Assembly: GCA_913061315.1 (NCBI GenBank)
Contig: CAJXUC010000019.1
Coordinates: forward strand, 1-56,859
Direction: 5' to 3'
Length of the DNA stretch: 56,859 nt
Source: an uncultured Gammaproteobacteria bacterium
GTDB lineage: Bacteria > Pseudomonadota > Gammaproteobacteria > GCA-001735895
Positions 53,687-56,859 of this stretch are shown in pieces. Position 1 is the first letter of the stretch; each line of letters opens with the position of its first letter. The position numbers and the translations under genes were made by a program. The notes beneath the pieces were generated by a model. That model was given only the letters and a program-made list of their open reading frames with translations. It was not told where the DNA came from and did no database searches.

Positions 53687-53840
53687 CTCGAGAGAAAGTT
53701 TTGTTCTCGAGAACCGGTTTGATCGATCAGTGTCGATCAAGCAAAAACCCTTCACAAGGGCTAAGGATTGCGTTGCATAGTGTTTGTCTGATACTCAACA
53801 GGCGTTTACGTCGAACAAGGCCTTATTAATCCCATAAGGC
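53687..53840. repeat. Cluster of four inverted repeats upstream of PEP-CTERM gene
   Basis: In 154 bases there are four perfect stems: CTCGAGA/TCTCGAG (53687-53693 and 53705-53711), TTGATCGA/TCGATCAA (53719-53726 and 53733-53740), CCCTT/AAGGG (53748-53752 and 53756-53760) and GCCTTAT/ATAAGGC (53820-53826 and 53834-53840). They lie 246-399 bp before the PEP-CTERM start. They could be a structured leader, regulator sites or a separate RNA; I match no known riboswitch. Confidence 0.55.
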
Positions 53841-53860
53841 ATTGCGTGGTCGTTAGCCTG

Positions 53861-53983
53861 TTAGAATTTAATTTGATGGAGGCCAACCCCGTTTAAGAAT
53901 TTACCGCCAAAAGGCTCAACTTCGAGACCTGAGGTAGACGCCGTTCCATTCGCATCATAATGGCTACCAATAAAACGTTTTAG
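53861..53983 (-). pseudogene. Possible C-terminal gene remnant
   Basis: A 40-codon minus-strand frame without a start, bounded upstream by a TGA, encodes protein-like sequence (FIGSHYDANGTASTSG, then EVEPFGGKFLNGVGLHQIKF) ending in Phe. The composition and Gly/Asn-rich loops resemble the end of an outer-membrane or secreted protein. I recognise no family; it may be chance. Confidence 0.35.
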
Positions 53984-54581
53984 TCACAACTTCTCTGTTT
54001 TCTGGATAGTTTTGTGGAGTGATCCTGACACCCCGATAGACCAAAAGAGATTGGCTTTCGTCATTCTTTAGTTTATCGCTTTTCATAATAGTCAAGAATA
54101 ACAGTCACATTTTCAGCCATCACTTCAGTCGTGTAATTGGTCAGATTTTGGCATTCCCTTAAAAAATAGAATCACTGTAAATCTTTTCTTTTTAGCCAAA
54201 TACCCAGCCATTTTAATTAGGTCTCAATCATTTTTAGTTATTTCCAAGCAAGAGTTATCATGAATCAGTAGCAACACCCCGCCGCCTATGGGTATCAGCA
54301 CGTTCAAGAATACCCCGACGTTCAAGAAACTGAACCACGCAGTAACTGATTGTTTGGACAGATCAACGGGCCGACGGTACACACCTCCAGCCAGACGGGG
54401 AGCCGACTTTCTCATTACGTCGCGTTCACACGACTTTAAAAGATTACGGACTCATTGCCTCAGACAGCATCCTGTCCAGATCGGCGAGTTGACTATCCGC
54501 TATACGGTAGAGTCGCTGACGCGCTATAACTAACCACTAACATTTTCGTCATCAGCAGCCAATGAACACCCCACTCCGACT

Positions 54582-55991
54582 TTAAAGCGCTTCAATCTGA
54601 GCCGTGGTCGGTTCTGCACAGCAATACCAGTTCTCAGTATGCTGTGAGGGTGTGACATCCATTTGCCTGAGGAGCACAGGTGCTTCAAGGTTCAGAGCGT
54701 CATGTGCAAGTTGCCAAATGTCTCCAAACGCTTCAAACCTCGTCTGGCCTTCGGTGTCAGCCCGTTCGGCAGCGCGCATGACCGCCTGCTGTAAGCCATC
54801 CACCCGCGGGTCACGATGCGTCCACGGATAGCCGAGGGCATCAGGATTAAAGGGTTCAATTAAGTCGTTGAACCCTTCCAGCTTCAGCAGATACGAACCG
54901 CTGGGGATAAGCAGGCGGATCGCTAGCTGAATGGCCGGCACGTTGTCGATGAGGTTGAGCGTGACCAGCATTCCGAGGAGATCCAGATAGCCCTCCAATG
55001 TGGTCCATGGCGTAAATGCGAGGAACGTGGGAGTGAGGCCAACGCCGTGTTCGCGCATCAGCGCGACGGTAGCAACGAAGTCTTCGCGGGTGTGACCTTT
55101 TGCGAGGTGTTCGAGAATCGTGTCGTCAACGCTTTCAACCGCAGAAATAATGAACTCGCAGCCGGTCTCCTTCAACAGAGGCAATCGACTCTTTTCAGCC
55201 AACAGATGCTCTATTTTGATGACCGCGTCAAAGGTAAGATGCGGGTGACGCTCATGCATAGCGCGCAGGATGCGCTCTGCATGCGTAGGCCCGTTGAAGA
55301 AATCTGGGTCGCCAAACGAAATATGCTGAGCGCCAGCCGCCACCTGCTGATCGATATCAGCAAGCACGATGTCAACCGGTACCGCCCGAAACCGGCCCTG
55401 ATAGACCGGTACCACGGGACAATGGCGACACACATGCTTACAGCCGCGCGTGGCATCTACAAAGCCCATCGTCTTTTCCGTACCATCGGCTAGACGCAGG
55501 CGGGAATGGCGCTCCAGTGGCGCAAGATCGGTGCGGTCGGGAACGCGAAACTCGACGCGTTTTCCAGCCTGGTGAGGTGCGCTAACAAGGCTATCAGTTT
55601 TGGACTTAGAATCTTTTTCCGCTGCGATTCGCCCAGCCAGTGCCCTCAGCTCCTCTTCGAACTCCCCGCCCAATACCGTTGTAATGCCACGCGCCTTCAA
55701 CCAAGCCTCGTTCACCGGGCCGTAGAGGCCATAGACACACACATGCGCGTTGGGTGCGAGGGCGCGCAGTTTTGGCAGCGCTTCGGCGGCAATGCGAGTC
55801 GCGGTATGCATGGCAAGCTGGATGGCGATCAGCTGTGCGTCAGCGATGGGGGCGTCGTCAAGCCGGCCCTGAGCCAGATCGATGCAGGCGACCTGGTGCC
55901 CATCGGCCCGCAACCAGGCGGCCGGATGGGCAATGCCAAATGGTTGGCGACCCAGTTCGTAGGGATTGATGATAACGACGTTGACGGGCAT
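54582..55991 (-). CDS. Radical SAM protein with CCAEP tail (Cys form of CUAEP selenoprotein family)
   Basis: The 469-residue protein begins with a cobalamin-binding-like Rossmann domain (VVIINPYELGRQPFGIAHPA to LGGEFEEEL, about 3-120), without the DxHxxG cobalamin His motif. The radical SAM core follows with GCKHVCRHCP giving Cys184, Cys188 and Cys191 for the [4Fe-4S] cluster, then ISFGDPDFFNGPTHAERIL. The tail NWYCCAEPTT has Cys457-Cys458 in the position where related proteins I recall carry selenocysteine (CUAEP). The substrate is unknown. The gene is strikingly GC-rich (40 of 60 bases in 55501-55560) against AT-rich flanks (17 of 60 in 54181-54240), indicating transfer. No partner gene is next to it within the contig. 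Confidence 0.88.
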   Translation of the reverse strand: MPVNVVIINPYELGRQPFGIAHPAAWLRADGHQVACIDLAQGRLDDAPIADAQLIAIQLAMHTATRIAAEALPKLRALAPNAHVCVYGLYGPVNEAWLKARGITTVLGGEFEEELRALAGRIAAEKDSKSKTDSLVSAPHQAGKRVEFRVPDRTDLAPLERHSRLRLADGTEKTMGFVDATRGCKHVCRHCPVVPVYQGRFRAVPVDIVLADIDQQVAAGAQHISFGDPDFFNGPTHAERILRAMHERHPHLTFDAVIKIEHLLAEKSRLPLLKETGCEFIISAVESVDDTILEHLAKGHTREDFVATVALMREHGVGLTPTFLAFTPWTTLEGYLDLLGMLVTLNLIDNVPAIQLAIRLLIPSGSYLLKLEGFNDLIEPFNPDALGYPWTHRDPRVDGLQQAVMRAAERADTEGQTRFEAFGDIWQLAHDALNLEAPVLLRQMDVTPSQHTENWYCCAEPTTAQIEAL

Positions 55992-56787
55992 AGTTTTTCC
56001 GTGTGAATAGATTGACGCTGAACGTTGGACCCTGATTGGAGCGAACGCGGTTGGAAATAATAGGGAGCTTAAAAGCGGAGTACTGAAAGCTTAAAAGCTC
56101 TATCCACTGATGTCAATTTTCATAATCACCTTTCCTATTCAATCAATCCACCGACAGGCAAGATAAAAGGCCGTCCTACTCCTTGTCAACGGTTACAATC
56201 ACCGACCATATTTAATCAATTTCTATCTTATTGGCCAATCGCGATACCCTGCTGATGATTGTTATCAGTTATTAGAATCATCAAACTCTCTTGAAATCAG
56301 TCATAAAAACTGAGTTGTGGCGGCGCGTTCGTTTCGGCTAGTGCATCGGGGGATGAGGGTAGACTGTCCTTTTACTCACGGTGAGACAGGATCTTGTCTA
56401 TGATTTGAGTTAAATTGACCTCTAGTTTCGGTACACGAGATGCCCGATTTTTAGTAAGACTATGAACTGTATTTTTTGTATTTTGGGGATTCTATGGCGA
56501 GAAAACTTTTAGCCATGGAAATATATTGAAGAAAGACATTGTTCTATGCTATTGGCTGAATTATGTTTGCTTAGTTGAGTTTTCAGTACTTTGTGTATTG
56601 CAACGGGCGCTTGGCGCAAAGAATAGTTTGATGTTGATAACGAACACGAACCTAAACGGAAACTCCGGTATGACACAAATACTGACAATCAGGGTTGTAT
56701 TGGAAAATGGATGCTACTTTCTATGTTCAAAAGCCGGCTTATTTGTTGAAGTGACCTATTCAGGATGAACTATATAAACCGTTAACC
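55992..56787. other. Gene-poor right end of the insert
   Basis: About 800 bases with no supported gene. A frame at 56526-56768 starts with TTG and encodes a Cys/Val-rich 80-residue product without family likeness. A short frame near 56494 has GGGG before its ATG but ends after 11 codons. Promoter elements of the radical SAM gene should lie near 56000-56100 but are not evident. Confidence 0.45.
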
Positions 56788-56812
56788 AAAAAAAAACCAC
56801 CCGCTATTCGGG
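56788..56812 (-). terminator. Terminator of a minus-strand gene beyond the contig
   Basis: Reading the minus strand, CCCG (56812-56809) pairs with CGGG (56803-56800) across a 5-base loop and is followed by TGG and a T-run (complement of 56788-56796). The hairpin is cut by the adapter that begins at 56813. It implies that the next gene to the right was on the minus strand. Confidence 0.6.
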
Positions 56813-56859
56813 CTGTCTCTTATACACATCTCCGAGCCCACGAGACGCTACGCTATCTC
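56813..56859 (-). other. Illumina Nextera i7 adapter (artefact)
   Basis: Positions 56813-56831 are the transposon mosaic end in reverse, 56832-56846 (CCGAGCCCACGAGAC) the Nextera read-2 adapter, 56847-56854 (GCTACGCT) the i7 index I know as N709, and 56855-56859 the start of the P7 side. This is synthetic library sequence, not genome. Confidence 0.98.

Larger units (their letters stand above)
53442..54581. other. Long gene-poor region upstream of PEP-CTERM gene
   Basis: About 1140 bases with no intact gene seen. The left part holds four hairpins (53687-53840) and a small gene remnant (53861-53983), listed separately. A frame at 54288-54533 encodes 81 residues rich in Arg and Thr that match nothing I know. 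The composition becomes GC-richer from about 54350 toward the radical SAM gene, which may mark the edge of acquired DNA. Confidence 0.5.

Noticed and set aside
53687..53840. Known riboswitch (for example cyclic di-GMP) upstream of the PEP-CTERM gene
   Set aside because: The stems do not show a consensus I could match on either strand.
54288..54533. 81-codon plus-strand frame
   Set aside because: No ribosome-binding site, unfamiliar Arg/Thr-rich product and no family likeness; could be a remnant but not supportable.
55047..56006. Long plus-strand open frames opposite the radical SAM gene
   Set aside because: They are antisense to a well-supported gene. High GC content lowers stop frequency, so such shadows are expected.
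56526..56768. 80-codon frame at the right end
   Set aside because: TTG start, no family, odd composition and position next to a cut end.

Overview
The biological insert (about positions 50-56812) looks like a chromosomal piece of a marine gammaproteobacterium. The evidence is a green-tuned proteorhodopsin next to a complete retinal operon, an Escherichia-like FolE/FolX/FolM set, UbiG, TldD/PmbA, a solitary ProB, RluF and a CRY-DASH/CPD photolyase pair, all in AT-rich DNA. I cannot name a genus; a SAR92/OM60/BD1-7-type coastal lineage would fit but is a guess. Both ends carry untrimmed Illumina Nextera adapter plus index sequence (1-49 and 56813-56859), which is not biological.

Layout. 205-633: secreted rhodanese. 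804-6270 (minus): oligopeptide ABC transporter (binding protein, two permeases, double ATPase), with a peptidase E gene divergent from it. 7326-10919 (minus): three-gene catabolic cassette of a GcvT/DmdA-like tetrahydrofolate methyltransferase, a type III CoA-transferase and a CitE-like lyase, with a divergent LysR regulator. 12163-18611 (minus): seven-gene Ugp-like operon (DeoR regulator, ATPase, binding protein, two permeases, EEP-fold phosphodiesterase, HAD phosphatase). 19165-24500 (plus): glutathione peroxidase, DUF3429 protein, folX-folM-folE-ubiG, a conserved unknown, a HiPIP and a lipocalin. 24673-28864: Lrp regulator facing a heavily decayed ornithine cyclodeaminase pseudogene, then tldD-pmbA. 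30358-32180: OsmC protein and proB. 33109-40809: MarR regulator, then on the minus strand fni, blh, crtY, crtB, crtI, crtE behind the proteorhodopsin gene. 41261-48575: acetyltransferase, PhyH-type dioxygenase, the arsenate-resistance pair GAPDH-arsJ, CRY-DASH and CPD photolyase. 48611-53441: ABC1/UbiB-type kinase, small unknown, rluF with a defective or non-ATG start, PEP-CTERM ice-binding-like protein. 54582-55991: an isolated GC-rich radical SAM protein with a CCAEP tail, probably acquired by transfer.

How it fits together. The crtE-I-B-Y genes make beta-carotene, Blh cleaves it to retinal, Fni supports isoprenoid supply, and retinal loads the proton pump. Several other genes suit life under light and oxygen: photolyase, CRY-DASH, glutathione peroxidase, OsmC protein, lipocalin and pterin synthesis. 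Two ABC importers and the CoA/C1 cassette point to scavenging of dissolved peptides, glycerophosphate-like compounds and perhaps methylated compounds. GAPDH-ArsJ detoxifies arsenate, which competes with phosphate in phosphate-poor seawater.

The most promising leads for something undescribed are the CCAEP-tail radical SAM gene, the DmdA-like/CaiB/CitE cassette, the Ugp-like operon with two phosphoesterases, and the structured region above the PEP-CTERM gene. No CRISPR array, insertion sequence, tRNA or rRNA was seen.
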